Positions 17,909 through 24,781 of a stretch of 51,343 nucleotides of DNA are shown piece by piece. A program made the translations under genes and the position numbers. Origin of the DNA: Bacteroidota bacterium (GTDB taxonomy: Bacteria; Bacteroidota; Bacteroidia; 2-12-FULL-35-15). The notes under the pieces were generated by a model. The model was not told the DNA's origin and made no database searches. It saw nothing but the letters and a program-made list of their open reading frames with translations. The stretch spans positions 1 through 51,343 of the forward strand of contig JANYDQ010000151.1 in assembly GCA_025363555.1 (NCBI GenBank), read 5' to 3'. How positions within the stretch are numbered: position 1 is the stretch's first letter; each line of letters begins with the position of its first letter.

Positions 17909-18832
17909 ATGCAAAATTTTGAATTAACTATTCTGGGTTGCAGCAGCGCAACACCAACATCTAAACGTAATCCTACCGCTCAGCTTTTAAATATTGCTGA
18001 GCGTTTTTTTTTAATTGATTGCGGAGAAGCCACCCAAATTCAGTTAAGGAAATTCAAAATAAAATTTCAGCGCATCAGTCATATTTTTATCAGTCATCTG
18101 CATGGCGACCATTATCTTGGATTGCCGGGATTACTTTCCAGTATGCACCTGCTGGGGCGCACCAATGAAATAGATATTTATTGTCCGGCAGAGTTGCAGG
18201 AAATAATGGAGGTGCAATTCAGGCATTCTCAAACCTATTTGAATTTTAAAATTATTTATCATCCGCATCAATACATTAATAATGATTTGATTTTTGAAGA
18301 TGATAAGGTGGAAGTAAGAACAATTGTGCTGAACCACCGCATTCCCTGTTGCGGTTTTGTGTTTTCTGAAAAGCCTTTGCCGGCAAACATTTCCAGGGAG
18401 GTAATAAAAAAATATGCACTTCCTGTTGCCCAAATTATGGCAATAAAAAATGGCGAAGATTATACTACATCAACAGGAGAAATTATTCCCAATGAAAAAT
18501 TAATTACAAGGAAATTATTACCCCGTAAATATGCATATTGCTCGGATACTATTTACGATGAGCGAATTATTGAATACATAAAACACGCTGATTTGCTATA
18601 TCACGAAGCCACATTTTTGAACGAAATGCTGGCAAGAGCCAAAGAAACATTTCATACAACCGCATTGCAGGCGGGTGAAATTGCAAAAAAAGCAGAAGTA
18701 AGAAAACTAATCATAGGGCATTATTCCGCTCGTTACAAAGACTTGCAACCGCTGCTGGATGAAGCGCAATCGGTTTTTAAAAACACTATACTTGCTGTAG
18801 AAGGTGAAAGCACTTTTGTGGATTTCAACTAA
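17909..18832 (+). CDS. rnz: Ribonuclease Z
   Basis: The 307-residue product is a metallo-beta-lactamase-fold endonuclease that trims tRNA 3' ends. SHLHGDHYLGLPGLL is the zinc motif, preceded by DCGEATQIQLRKF. Further ligands lie in LNHRIPCCGFVF, YCSDTIYDERI, YHEATF and LIIGHYSARY. Length and motif order match tRNase Z short forms. It lies 19 bp after the STAS gene and 33 bp before lpxD on the same strand. Confidence 0.96.
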   Translation: MQNFELTILGCSSATPTSKRNPTAQLLNIAERFFLIDCGEATQIQLRKFKIKFQRISHIFISHLHGDHYLGLPGLLSSMHLLGRTNEIDIYCPAELQEIMEVQFRHSQTYLNFKIIYHPHQYINNDLIFEDDKVEVRTIVLNHRIPCCGFVFSEKPLPANISREVIKKYALPVAQIMAIKNGEDYTTSTGEIIPNEKLITRKLLPRKYAYCSDTIYDERIIEYIKHADLLYHEATFLNEMLARAKETFHTTALQAGEIAKKAEVRKLIIGHYSARYKDLQPLLDEAQSVFKNTILAVEGESTFVDFN

Positions 18833-18865
18833 AAATAATATCTTTATCACAGAAAAAAAAACATA

Positions 18866-19885
18866 ATGAGTATGGAATTTACTGCACAACAAATAGCCGG
18901 TTTGTTAAACGGGCAAACAGAAGGAGACGCAACCGTTCAAATTACTAAATTATCTAAAATAGAGGAGGGAGAAGAGGGTTCCATTTCTTTTTTAGCAAAT
19001 CCTAAATACACCCATTATTTATACACTACTAAAGCTTCGCTGGTGATTGTGAATAATGACTTAGTTTTGACTGCTCCCGTTACAGCTACCTTAATAAGGG
19101 TGGAGAGTGCAGAAACAGCATTTGCAAAATTGCTGGAAATGTATAACCAGGTTAAACTAAACAAAACAGGAATTTCAAAACTGGCTTTTATTTCAGAAAG
19201 TGCAAAAGTAGGCGATAATATATATGCAGGTGAGTTTGTAGTGGTGGGTGATAATGTAAAAATAGGAAACAATGTGAAAATATACCCGCAGGTTTTTATT
19301 GGCGACAATGCGGTGATTGGAGATAATACCACTTTGTTTGCAGGAGTTAAAATTTATTCGGAAACACAAATTGGAAAGAATTGTATTATTCATTCCGGTA
19401 CGGTAATAGGCAGTGATGGATTCCGGTTTAATCCTCAAAATGATAATCAGAAAATTCCGCAAATTGGAAATGTGGTTATTGAAGATGATGTGGAAATAGG
19501 TGCTAATTGTGCTATTGACAGGGCAACTTTAGGTTCAACCATTCTTCGCAAAGGAGTGAAGTTTGATAACCTCGTTCATATTGCACATAATGTAGAAATA
19601 GGGGAGAACTCCTACCTGGCGGCAGGTAACGTAATAGCGGGTTCCACCAAGATTGGGAGAAACTGTATGTTTAGCGGACAAGTGGGTATTGTTGGACATG
19701 TGGAAATTGCTGATAACACTATTATTACAGCACAATCGGGTATTTCAAAAAGCAGTACCAAAAAAGGAGAAGTGCTGATGGGCTCACCTGCTTTTGAAGC
19801 AAGCAAATACAGAAAAATCTATGTTCACTTCCGAAATTTAGATTCCCTTGTTCAGCGCGTAAATAAATTGGAAAAAGAAAAATAA
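18866..19885 (+). CDS. lpxD: UDP-3-O-(3-hydroxyacyl)glucosamine N-acyltransferase
   Basis: The 339-residue product catalyses the third step of lipid A synthesis, N-acylating UDP-3-O-acyl-glucosamine from acyl-ACP. The N-terminal uridine-binding domain includes [19 protein letters not shown] left-handed beta-helix of hexapeptide repeats follows (for example [18 protein letters not shown]). The catalytic His lies in [15 protein letters not shown], and a C-terminal helix closes the trimer. It matches the LPS theme of lptD at the other end of the block. Confidence 0.97.
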   Translation: MSMEFTAQQIAGLLNGQTEGDATVQITKLSKIEEGEEGSISFLANPKYTHYLYTTKASLVIVNNDLVLTAPVTATLIRVESAETAFAKLLEMYNQVKLNKTGISKLAFISESAKVGDNIYAGEFVVVGDNVKIGNNVKIYPQVFIGDNAVIGDNTTLFAGVKIYSETQIGKNCIIHSGTVIGSDGFRFNPQNDNQKIPQIGNVVIEDDVEIGANCAIDRATLGSTILRKGVKFDNLVHIAHNVEIGENSYLAAGNVIAGSTKIGRNCMFSGQVGIVGHVEIADNTIITAQSGISKSSTKKGEVLMGSPAFEASKYRKIYVHFRNLDSLVQRVNKLEKEK

Positions 19886-19960
19886 AATTGGGTAGGGTTG
19901 AAGAGAGAGGGTTGTTGAAACCAAAATTGTGTTACCGGATTTTATGTAAAAATACTCCTG

Positions 19961-20575
19961 TTAGTTTGCCTTTCTTTTAAAGCTGCAAAATAAAAAATTC
20001 TGTGTAGTGTTGAATGGTGTTGTATGGTCTTCTGTTATGCACTTTATTTTCTCAAATCCTTTGTTAAGTTGTTGTTGTAACTGCTCTTCGGTGTATTGAT
20101 GAACGTCAAGCATAGAACATTTTGCAGGTCCTTTGTCGGAGAACGTTCCGATTGCCATAAATCCTTTTACTGCTTTTCTTGCTGTGGTCAGGTAGGTGTT
20201 AATGTCGTCTGCACTTGTAAGGAAGTGAAAGGTTGCTCTGTCGTGCCAACAGTCATAAGTATTTGTTGGATGAAACTCTGTAACATCACAAACTATCCAA
20301 TTCACTTTGTTTGCTTTGTCGCCAAGTCGGTGTTTTGCACGTTCTATTGCTTTCTCACTGATGTCAAGTACCGAAATGTTTTCGTAACCTTCATCAAGTA
20401 AATAGTCAACTAACCTGCTGTCGCCACCGCCAATGTCTATAATGTTTGCTGACTTCTGCAAATTAAAACTGTGCACAAAGTCTAAGGATGTTTTCGGGAG
20501 TGCCTGTGTCCAGCTCACTTCATGAGGTTGTTTGGTTTGGTAAACTTTCTCCCAATGCTGTTTTCTTGTTTCCAT
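19961..20575 (-). CDS. Class I SAM-dependent methyltransferase
   Basis: The 204-residue product has a Rossmann methyltransferase core: NIIDIGGGDSRLVDYLL is the SAM-binding motif I, ISVLDISEKAIERAK motif II and WHDRATFHFL a later motif. The N-terminal METRKQHWEKVYQTKQPHEVSW is a common opening in small-molecule methyltransferases. The substrate is not identifiable. It is convergent with lpxD and begins the accessory stretch, with long AT-rich flanks on its upstream side, so it may be acquired cargo. Confidence 0.88.
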   Translation of the reverse strand: METRKQHWEKVYQTKQPHEVSWTQALPKTSLDFVHSFNLQKSANIIDIGGGDSRLVDYLLDEGYENISVLDISEKAIERAKHRLGDKANKVNWIVCDVTEFHPTNTYDCWHDRATFHFLTSADDINTYLTTARKAVKGFMAIGTFSDKGPAKCSMLDVHQYTEEQLQQQLNKGFEKIKCITEDHTTPFNTTQNFLFCSFKRKAN

Positions 20576-20829
20576 ATGATTCGTTTCTATTTAGTTCTGT
20601 CGCTTAAAGTTATCCCGGTCTTATGCTTGCAGATAAGCCCTGTAAATGTTAAGCTGAAGTAAAAGCAAAGACGTGAGGGCTTAGTGTTAATATAATGCTG
20701 TAAGCTATGCTTACATTTAATTAATTTCATTTTATTTTTTAAAAAAGTAAGTGAAACTTATACTGTATTAATTTCACCCTAAGCCCCAACACACATAAAC
20801 CTGCCGTCAGGTTAGCGCGCACTGGGTTC

Positions 20830-21042
20830 TCATGTTTTCAATTTTTTTAAGGTGAATTCTCCGTTTTCTAATTTGCAATTGTATTCTTGTCTACTGTTAA
20901 TTGTTCTCCAACTCGTTAATGTTTTAGTTTTTGCAGGTTTCCAATTCGGCATTTTGCTAAAAGTTTCCATTACTGCTTTTACGAAGTCAAGTTCATTTGA
21001 TTGAAGATAATCCTTAGGTCTAACTATTGCAAATATCACCAT
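20830..21042 (-). CDS. Short hypothetical protein
   Basis: The 70-residue product MVIFAIVRPKDYLQSNELDF... has no family I recognise with confidence. Its middle, MPNWKPAKTKT, loosely recalls the C-terminal part of TonB-like proteins, where a KMPxWxPAK phrase is common, but the remainder does not match. It follows a frameshifted fragment on the same strand and may itself be the relic of a larger gene. The 20576-20829 gap next to it holds no gene; it contains GGGCTTAG and its inverse CTAAGCCC about 110 bp apart. Confidence 0.35.
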   Translation of the reverse strand: MVIFAIVRPKDYLQSNELDFVKAVMETFSKMPNWKPAKTKTLTSWRTINSRQEYNCKLENGEFTLKKLKT

Positions 21043-21060
21043 AAACAGTTAATTTCTATT

Positions 21061-21361
21061 TTAAAATTCATTAGAGAAACTTTGTTGCTTTTGGTATTCT
21101 TTGAATACAAAATTATTTGCAAAGTAAACAATAAGTGCTGAGTCTGATTCTCCAAATTTTGCGTCTTCCGAAGGATTCAATGTCGCCATTACCACACAAA
21201 TCGGGTAGATTTATATTTTTATAACCAATGCGTTTAAATTCCAATTCCTTATCTGTTAAGGTCATAAATTCATACATAGAACAAAAATCATCTAAATTGG
21301 GCCATTTGGGCATATACAATTTTTCGTTTTTTATTGTCCAACGATAAGATGATTTTTTTAA
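21061..21361 (-). pseudogene. Frameshifted, 5'-truncated gene remnant
   Basis: On the minus strand one frame reads SYRWTIKNEKLYMPKWPNLD and then FMTLTDKELEFKRIGYKNIN before running into non-protein-like residues. About 50-55 codons in, the next frame continues smoothly as DAKFGESDSALIVYFANNF to a stop at 21061. The two halves joined by a 1-nt shift near 21170-21200 give a plausible C-terminal domain of about 95 residues. The upstream frame is cut off by a stop (TAG at 21365-21367) with no start codon. It may be the tail of a lipocalin-like secreted protein, a guess from the YRWTIKNxKLY strand. Confidence 0.4.
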
Positions 21362-21381
21362 TTGCTATGGGCGTTCGGGAA

Positions 21382-21466
21382 ATGCGTTTGTAACGCATCT
21401 TCATTTACTTTCCCCCGTTGGAGCGTAGCCTCTGGCTACGTTTTATTTAACAAGGCTTCCAGCCTT
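21382..21466. repeat. Cluster of three REP-like hairpins
   Basis: Three perfect stems follow each other: ATGCGTT-TGT-AACGCAT (21382-21398), CGTAGCC-TCT-GGCTACG (21424-21440) and AAGGCT-TCC-AGCCTT (21452-21466). Their small 3-nt loops and spacing recall REP sequences tied to RAYT-type transposases in Bacteroidota, which is an inference. The surrounding 21320-21596 has no gene. Confidence 0.65.
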
Positions 21467-21596
21467 ACTTACTATTTCTCCCTCTACACGAATTGTCAAC
21501 CGCCAGACAAATATATATTTATTTTCCTTTACTTCCTTTTTTTGTTTGAAAACAACAAGTTTTAGTTTATAAACTTACTTATTTTAAGTTTTTCAA

Positions 21597-21848
21597 GGTA
21601 ATTTTCCACCGAATTGTGAAAGGTTTGGACCGGAAACAGAAAGGGTGGAGCCAAAAACACAAAGGTTTGGACCAAACAGTGATGTTTTCCGCCCGGAAAA
21701 ACAAAGGTTGCAGCCAAAAACAAATAGGTTTGGACCAAACATATATGTTTTCCATCCGAAAACAGAAAGGTTTGGACCAAAAACAGAAAGGTTTAGACCA
21801 AACAGTGATGTTTCCGAACGGAAAAACAGGAAAATTTGAACGGAGCCC
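21597..21848. repeat. 21-bp tandem array A (12 units)
   Basis: The exact 21-bp period runs over 12 units without gaps. The consensus GAAAGGTTTGGACCAAAAACA is seen best at 21618, 21660, 21765 and 21786. Each unit has a dyad at the same place, but its sequence alternates: TTTGG-A-CCAAA in some units, TTTTCCG-CC-CGGAAAA at 21681, TTTCCG-AA-CGGAAA at 21807 and GGTTGCAGCC at 21702. The units carry no unique spacers, so this is not a CRISPR array. On the minus strand one frame encodes FGPNLSV-type heptads. Confidence 0.85.
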
Positions 21849-21910
21849 ACGCATAAAGTTTCCCCGGCTTTGTGTAAAGGATATAAAATAACATTGTGTT
21901 TCTTTTCAAG

Positions 21911-22120
21911 AAACATGTGTTGGAGTAAAAATAAGATATGTTGGAGTAAAACAAACATGTGTGGAAGTAAAACAAACATGTGTGGAAGTAAAACAAACAT
22001 GTGTGGAAGTAAAAGAAACATGTGTGGAAGTAAAAGAAACATGTGTGGAAGTAAAAGAAACATGTGTGGAAGTAAAACAAACATGTGTGGAAGTAAAAGA
22101 AACATGTGTTTATTTTGAAA
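21911..22120. repeat. 21-bp tandem array B (about 10 units)
   Basis: Nearly identical units AAACATGTGTGGAAGTAAAA(C/G) repeat every 21 bp from 21911, with slightly diverged first two and last units. It begins 62 bp after array A. Each unit contains the palindrome ACATGT. Because 21 is divisible by three, several frames stay open (TCVEVKQ heptads on plus, FLLLPHM on minus). I treat these ORFs as by-products. The preceding GTTTCTT-TTC-AAGAAAC forms a hairpin at the left edge. Confidence 0.85.
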
Positions 22121-22229
22121 AAATAGGTGTTCCATTAAAAATTCGGGTTCCCCGTTTATACCTAAAAAAGGGAGCAAAGAGCAGTATATACAATTGGTTT
22201 TATTGTAAAACTGTTTATTGGCAGGCATT

Positions 22230-22257
22230 ACAAAGGTTTTTGTTCCTTTGTGTTTTT
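22230..22257 (+). terminator. Terminator-like hairpin 1 after array B
   Basis: ACAAAGG and CCTTTGT pair around TTTTTGTT and are followed by GTTTTT. No annotated plus-strand gene ends here, so it suggests a transcript coming through the 21-bp arrays. Confidence 0.5.
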
Positions 22258-22273
22258 CACGGTTTTTTTATAA

Positions 22274-22307
22274 CCCTTTGCTGGTAAGGTTTTGCAAAGG
22301 GATTTTT
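22274..22307 (+). terminator. Terminator-like hairpin 2 after array B
   Basis: CCCTTTGC and GCAAAGGG form a perfect 8-bp stem around 12 nt, then ATTTTTG. It is the second in a row before the next gene at 22432. Confidence 0.5.
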
Positions 22308-22431
22308 GATTTTTAAAGTAAGGTTTTTGTAAGGAAGTGAAATAATTGCCTGTTTTGTTTGCCAACTGGCGCAGCATATATTTTATTTACTTTTCTTTGT
22401 GCCATATAAATCAATTAATCTAAAAAAAACA

Positions 22432-23340
22432 ATGAAAAAAACAAATGCAAAATCCGAACTGCTTCCTGAAACAGGCAGCACAAACGGTAAGTGGTACTCG
22501 CGTATTGCTTCAAATGAAAACGGTTTGACAGAAGCTGTTAAAAAACAACTGTTGTCTTTCTTTATCGGCAACCTGATTCTCTTTTCGATGTTAAAGGGAG
22601 AGAATGAAAAGCCGAAAAAGGAGGTGGTGAAAGTAAAAAAACTGACAAAGCAGCAGCAGGCTGCTATTAAGTCGGAAACAAAGACAGGGCTAAGGGAAAT
22701 GTTAACCTTGCCTCTTCCTCCCTTTACTAACATTATATTAGCAGCAGGGCTTATTAAACTAAACCCTGCCGCTTTGTGCAATTATGTATCCGACAGGCTG
22801 GTTCGTATTGCCGCCATCCCTGCGTTTGCTTCCTGCAGCCCTACTGTACTATTTTTGCAAGGCATCCTGGATGAGCTGACCCCGCTTGCCAATATGGGCA
22901 GAAACATACCGCATACCGACAGGGTTACCCTGGAAACGCTTACCAAACAGTTGAGAGAAAATTTTACTACCTGCCTGCTTAGCTGCGTTGTACTGGCTAA
23001 CGGAAACCTGCGGCTGTTTTCGTTGCTGAATGTAAAAACAAAAGCGAAGGGTACGCGAAACAACAGGAGGCTGGCTGCACCTGTAATGAAACTGAACACC
23101 AAGAAGGGAGAAAACACTGTAGGGGTCAGCTGCAAACCCGTTAGGTATGCTACTTCGTACTCTATCGCATATGGAGTTGGGGAGGATGTAACCAAGTACC
23201 AGCTAAAAACGGGCTCATCGAACCAACTGGTAACCGACCTGGTGGGCGGGGAACTGGTCAATTTTATAATGTGGGCAAATACGGGCAAGCAGGCGGGCTT
23301 TCCGTGCGCTGCCCAGCCCATACGAGTTCCGTTTAACTAA
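22432..23340 (+). CDS. Hypothetical protein with FnIII-like C-terminal domain
   Basis: The product is 302 residues from the ATG at 22432; the ORF track uses a GTG 33 bp earlier, which seems less likely. It has no signal peptide. A lysine-rich stretch (KPKKEVVKVKKLTKQQQ) is followed by a mostly helical middle with several cysteines and a proline/alanine-rich core. The last 90 residues (APVMKLNTKKGENTVGVSC, then RYATSYSIAYGVG) resemble a fibronectin type III domain as seen in a common Bacteroidota helical-FnIII family of unknown role. It sits directly after the 21-bp arrays and ends at a strong terminator. Confidence 0.6.
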   Translation: MKKTNAKSELLPETGSTNGKWYSRIASNENGLTEAVKKQLLSFFIGNLILFSMLKGENEKPKKEVVKVKKLTKQQQAAIKSETKTGLREMLTLPLPPFTNIILAAGLIKLNPAALCNYVSDRLVRIAAIPAFASCSPTVLFLQGILDELTPLANMGRNIPHTDRVTLETLTKQLRENFTTCLLSCVVLANGNLRLFSLLNVKTKAKGTRNNRRLAAPVMKLNTKKGENTVGVSCKPVRYATSYSIAYGVGEDVTKYQLKTGSSNQLVTDLVGGELVNFIMWANTGKQAGFPCAAQPIRVPFN

Positions 23341-23348
23341 GGCATACC

Positions 23349-23384
23349 AATCAGCTAATCACAAAAAGATTAGCTGATTTTTTT
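23349..23384 (+). terminator. Intrinsic terminator after the FnIII-like gene
   Basis: AATCAGCTAATC and GATTAGCTGATT form a perfect 12-bp stem with a 7-nt loop, followed by T runs. It lies 8 bp after the stop codon. Confidence 0.9.
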
Positions 23385-23402
23385 CTGCTTTCTCTCCGCT
23401 TC

Positions 23403-23804
23403 ATGCTTAGCATAAACGTTTCCAACAAATACCGCCAGGTTCCGATCCTGTGCAGCGATATTAAGCTGTTAAAAGGATTGGGTAAGCATCAGCTTTTATT
23501 TATTGATAAAAATAATTTCGAATATACCTGTACCGGCTCTGTAAACAAGTTTCTGCAAACAAAGTATGGCAAAAACCTTGCTTGGGTAAACAAAGGTGTG
23601 GCTATCAATCCCTCTTACCTTGACACCAGCCAGCCTTTTGATGAGTTTTATATTTGCCTTCATGAATATGAAAAAATAAGAGTGGCTGAAAAGCTGGCAC
23701 GGGAAATAAAAAAGATTGCCAAAAAAAAGAAAAACCTTACCTGGAGACAATTGTTTTTTAGGAAAGGGAGAATGGTTAGTGAATTAGGGATTGGGGATTA
23801 CTAA
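23403..23804 (+). CDS. LytTR-like domain protein (tentative)
   Basis: The 133-residue product has a strand pattern that fits a LytTR DNA-binding domain: VSNKYRQVPILCSDIKLLKG, a QLLFIDKNNFEYTC pair, and LAWVNKGVAINPSYLD where LytTR has the RVHRSFIVN strand. A very basic helix follows (REIKKIAKKKKNLTWRQLF). It has no receiver domain. The final codons lie inside a 24-bp direct repeat, so the C-terminus may have been altered. It starts 18 bp after the terminator of the FnIII-like gene. Similarity to LytTR is by eye, not by search. Confidence 0.5.
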   Translation: MLSINVSNKYRQVPILCSDIKLLKGLGKHQLLFIDKNNFEYTCTGSVNKFLQTKYGKNLAWVNKGVAINPSYLDTSQPFDEFYICLHEYEKIRVAEKLAREIKKIAKKKKNLTWRQLFFRKGRMVSELGIGDY

Positions 23805-23967
23805 TTTCAGATTTCAGATTAGGGATTGGGGATTACTAATTACGAATGAATACGAATTTACAAATTGGGGTACGAAACACAAAGGGGAATTAGGGATTAG
23901 GAATTAAGAATTAGGAATTGGTCCTTCGACAAGCTCAGGATGACGATTTGGAATTTATAATTTGAAA
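23783..23967. repeat. AT-rich repeat region with a 24-bp direct repeat and a short dispersed repeat
   Basis: ATTAGGGATTGGGGATTACTAATT in two copies (23783-23806 and 23818-23841, both perfect) is followed by degenerate GGGATTAGGAATTA pieces. TCCTTCGACAAGCTCAGGA at 23922-23940 is a short sequence I recall as widely dispersed in Bacteroidota chromosomes. No gene is seen here. Confidence 0.7.
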
Positions 23968-24186
23968 TTATTTTTTCTTTAACGGTGTAAGCAGGTACTC
24001 CAACCCATTCAGCTTTATTTCATACATCGTTTGCAACAGCATTCCTAATTTACCTTCTGGAAAACCCTTTCGGTTAAACCATTCCAGGTAAGAAACAGGC
24101 AAGTCGCACAGCAGTCGCCCTTTGTATTTCCCAAAAGGCATTTGCATTTCTACCAATTGCAACAATAGGTTGGAGTCGGGCAGCAT
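23968..24186 (-). CDS. DUF3820 family protein
   Basis: The 72-residue product carries the complete small-domain signature MPFGKYKGRLLCDLPVSYL followed by EWFNRKGFPEGKLGMLLQ. DUF3820 proteins are short, soluble and common in Gammaproteobacteria and Bacteroidota; some resemble pieces of exonuclease-associated proteins, but the role is unknown. It lies 16 bp downstream of the next gene on the same strand and is probably co-transcribed with it. Confidence 0.85.
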   Translation of the reverse strand: MLPDSNLLLQLVEMQMPFGKYKGRLLCDLPVSYLEWFNRKGFPEGKLGMLLQTMYEIKLNGLEYLLTPLKKK

Positions 24187-24202
24187 TTGTTTTTTGTGGT
24201 GT

Positions 24203-24610
24203 TTATTTTGCTCTCATTTTATTTCCTTTTGCATCGTGGGTTACTTCTGCCAGTCCCAGAGCTTCCATTAAGGGCGGAACATACATTCCGAACCTGCCGC
24301 GAAGTCCTTTTTTTAAGCCATACCAGCCACCCACCGGATTTTTCTCCGAACGCCCCCATGCTTCCACAGTACCTTCTTTTGCAGGTTTCTGTTCGTCTGC
24401 ACTTCCCAGTTCCATCCAGTCTCCATGCTTTTTCAGCATGGCATGCAGGTCGGCAAGGCATCGGTAGTCGTAATGCAAAACTGTTTTACCTACTGTACAC
24501 ACCAAAATTTCTTTACCCTCTTTTTCATCCATGTGCATTGTAAATTCTGACGACAAGGGAGGTGTTTTTAAAACCAACGGTTTTTCTTTTGTTCCTATTT
24601 TGTTTTTCAT
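24203..24610 (-). CDS. Conserved hypothetical protein, 135 residues
   Basis: The product reads MKNKIGTKEKPLVLKTPPLS..., with VCTVGKTVLHYDYRCLADLH and a glycine-rich GGWYGLKKGLRGRFGMYVPP segment. I recognise the pattern as a conserved small family in Bacteroidota and environmental bacteria, possibly DUF6855, but I am not sure of the number. It has no signal or membrane helix. The aromatic and basic centre suggests nucleic acid or ligand binding. DUF3820 follows 16 bp downstream. Its upstream region (24611-24781) holds no gene. Confidence 0.7.
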   Translation of the reverse strand: MKNKIGTKEKPLVLKTPPLSSEFTMHMDEKEGKEILVCTVGKTVLHYDYRCLADLHAMLKKHGDWMELGSADEQKPAKEGTVEAWGRSEKNPVGGWYGLKKGLRGRFGMYVPPLMEALGLAEVTHDAKGNKMRAK

Positions 24611-24781
24611 TTTATTTGTTTTAAAATCTGTTTAAATTTTATTCGGATTATTTAATTACATATTTCTTTCTGTGGTTTTGAGATTCTTAGCGAGAAGAAT
24701 ATGTTATTGTTATGTTGGTTAATACCATTTTATTTCATTTCGATAAATTAAACAGTCTCTCTTTGTATTCGAAACTATAAA

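Noticed and set aside
20576-20829. Integron attC or attachment site near the methyltransferase gene
   Set aside because: The inverted GGGCTTAG pair lacks the spacing and core sites of attC, and no integrase is nearby.
21911-22120. CRISPR array
   Set aside because: The 21-bp units are directly adjacent with no spacers, and no cas genes are present.
21593-22228. 211-residue minus-strand ORF through arrays A and B (FLLLPHM and FGPNLSV heptads)
   Set aside because: A 21-bp period keeps several frames open on both strands once one unit lacks a stop; the translation is low-complexity and the non-repeat part has no recognisable domain.
21961-22287. 108-residue plus-strand ORF of TCVEVKQ repeats
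   Set aside because: It has the same period effect, and the end of the ORF runs into terminator-like hairpins.
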